In this document: in pieces, positions 31,957-32,798 of the stretch
Layout of the letters: each line of letters starts with the position of its first letter
Numbering within the stretch: position 1 is the first letter of the stretch
NCBI GenBank assembly: GCA_002359735.1
Contig: DENS01000010.1
Coordinates: forward strand, 13,365-46,162
Length of the DNA: 32,798 bases
Direction: 5' to 3'
From: Micavibrio sp. UBA2638
GTDB lineage: Bacteria > Pseudomonadota > Alphaproteobacteria > Micavibrionales > Micavibrionaceae
Translations under genes and position numbers: made by a program
The notes under the pieces: generated by a model
The model's input: the letters and a program-made list of their open reading frames with translations, nothing else
Database searches by the model: none
What the model was told of the DNA's origin: nothing

Positions 31957-32676
31957 ATGAGTAATTCTCCGTATATTCTGGGAATGATCAATGCGCGGGG
32001 CGGCTCCAAAGGGGTGCCGCGCAAGAATATTAAACCATTGGGCGGCAAGCCTCTGATCGCCTGGAGCATTGAAGTGGCGGCCCAAGTGCCGGAAATTACC
32101 CGCTGTATTGTTTCGACAGAAGATCAGGAAATTGCCTCTATCGCCCGCGAATATGGCGGCGATATTCCCTTTATGCGCCCTGACCATCTGGCCAGTGATA
32201 CCGCCGTTCAGCTGGATACGATTATCTATAATTTTGAAAAAATGGAAGAATTGGAAGGGCGTAATATTGATGCGGTGGCTTTGCTGCAACCAACCCAGCC
32301 ATTCCGCATTGCAGAGGATGTTTCGGGGTGCATTCAGACCTTAATCAAGACAAAGGCCGATAGTGTAATTACGATTGCCCCGAATAAACATCACCCTTAT
32401 GGCCTCTGGACAAAGAACAAGGGGGGGGCGGGCCTTGATCTGTTTATGAAAGATGGCGCCAGCGGACAGGGTTTTAACCGTCAACAGGTTGATACGTTAT
32501 ACATGCGAACCGGCGCGGTTTATGTGATTGCCCGTGATACATTACTGAACAAAAAATCACTTTATGGTGATTATGTGGAAGGGCATATTGTTGATGCCCC
32601 GCGATCCTGGATCAATATCGATGATTTGCAGGACTGGGAAATGGCCGAAGCATGGCTGAAGCATATCCAATCTTAA
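31957..32676 (+). CDS. neuA: CMP-N-acylneuraminate cytidylyltransferase (NeuA type)
   Basis: A 239-residue enzyme that activates a nonulosonic acid (or similar 2-keto sugar acid) with CTP. The N-terminal nucleotide-binding motif reads MINARGGSKGVPRKNIKPLGGKP split over residues 10-31. Later hallmarks are the ISTEDQEIAS-like strand (IVSTEDQEIA), LLQPTQPFR, and the closing SWINIDDLQDWEMAEA. AGGGGGG precedes the ATG. With the NeuC-type enzyme (21823-22983) this implies sialic, legionaminic or a related acid, but NeuB is absent from the window. KdsB-type enzymes are less similar in the motif pattern. Nothing else downstream is clearly coding. Confidence 0.9.
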   Translation: MSNSPYILGMINARGGSKGVPRKNIKPLGGKPLIAWSIEVAAQVPEITRCIVSTEDQEIASIAREYGGDIPFMRPDHLASDTAVQLDTIIYNFEKMEELEGRNIDAVALLQPTQPFRIAEDVSGCIQTLIKTKADSVITIAPNKHHPYGLWTKNKGGAGLDLFMKDGASGQGFNRQQVDTLYMRTGAVYVIARDTLLNKKSLYGDYVEGHIVDAPRSWINIDDLQDWEMAEAWLKHIQS

Positions 32677-32706
32677 GCTGAGCTGAATTGTCGTATCGAT
32701 AAGTCT

Positions 32707-32727
32707 TGCCGTTCAAAAGGGGCGGCA
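32707..32727. repeat. Small inverted repeat after neuA
   Basis: TGCCG (32707-32711) and CGGCA (32723-32727) form inverted arms 31 bases after the neuA stop. No T-run follows, so it is at best a weak transcript end. Confidence 0.25.
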
Positions 32728-32775
32728 TGAAACGATATCAGAGACCCGCTCTTTGCGGCGGGGGCTCGGGTTTGG

Positions 32776-32798
32776 CTCTGCCTCTGCCTCTGCCTCTG
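32776..32798. repeat. CTCTGC tandem repeat running off the window end
   Basis: Nearly four copies of the 6-base unit CTCTGC (the last lacking its final base) fill the last 23 bases, and the true length is unknown. On the + strand one frame from an ATG at 32727, preceded by AGGGG, stays open through the repeat (Leu-Pro repeats). On the - strand the frames read Gln-Arg, Arg-Gly or Glu-Ala repeats. Confidence 0.85.

Noticed and set aside
1..32798. CRISPR array, tRNA, rRNA, insertion sequence or prophage
   Set aside because: No regularly spaced repeats, no cloverleaf-like or rRNA sequence recognised, and no transposase, integrase or phage gene among the supported frames.

Overview
The window looks like the chromosome of an alphaproteobacterium of moderate GC content. 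The evidence is the Cpa-style order of the Tad pilus genes (flp-cpaA-cpaB-cpaC-cpaD-cpaE-cpaF-tadB-tadC). A Micavibrio-like or other deep-branching lineage is possible, but that is a guess from general protein character and was not tested. There are no rRNAs, tRNAs, insertion sequences, phage genes or CRISPR arrays. No gene-free stretch exceeds 300 bases.

Layout. (1) 1-1248: 3' part of purA (adenylosuccinate synthetase). (2) 1371-4073: a tail-anchored protein with a degenerate kinase domain, then a small basic membrane protein. (3) 4261-16419: a nearly complete Tad (tight adherence) type IVc pilus locus on the + strand: tadE, a second TadE/TadF-type pseudopilin, tadG with a von Willebrand A domain, flp pilin with a strong terminator, cpaA prepilin peptidase, cpaB, cpaC secretin, cpaD, cpaE, cpaF ATPase, tadB and tadC. 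(4) 16504-17940, - strand and convergent with tadC: a TadD-like TPR lipoprotein and a separate exported protein carrying only the secretin-type N-terminal (pilN) domain plus four cysteines. (5) 18208-32676: a surface-glycan locus. It holds a UDP-glucuronate-type 4-epimerase, a UDP-sugar 6-dehydrogenase (TviB/WbpA type), two GT4 glycosyltransferases, a NeuC-type hydrolysing 2-epimerase, a D-2-hydroxyacid dehydrogenase, a beta-propeller-like protein, an ABC exporter/flippase, a - strand pair (zinc-ribbon methyltransferase, GT-B-like transferase), a second zinc-ribbon methyltransferase, and a NeuA-type CMP-sugar synthetase. The last bases are a 6-base tandem repeat running off the window end.

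How the parts fit. Flp is processed by CpaA, polymerised by CpaF with TadB/TadC, localised by CpaE and exported through CpaC with CpaB/CpaD and TadD. TadE, the second pseudopilin and TadG are minor or accessory components. The glycan genes would make a uronic-acid-containing polymer or glycoconjugate together with a CMP-activated acidic sugar; no neuB synthase lies in the window. Both modules act at the cell surface and are separated by a 267-base divergent regulatory region with recognisable promoter elements facing each way.

The least ordinary signals are the predicted pseudokinase beside the Tad locus, the stand-alone Cys-rich pilN protein, hairpins before cpaC and cpaE, an attenuator-like hairpin between the two - strand glycan genes, a dyad that brackets a consensus -10 box, and the unusual enzyme mix of the glycan locus.
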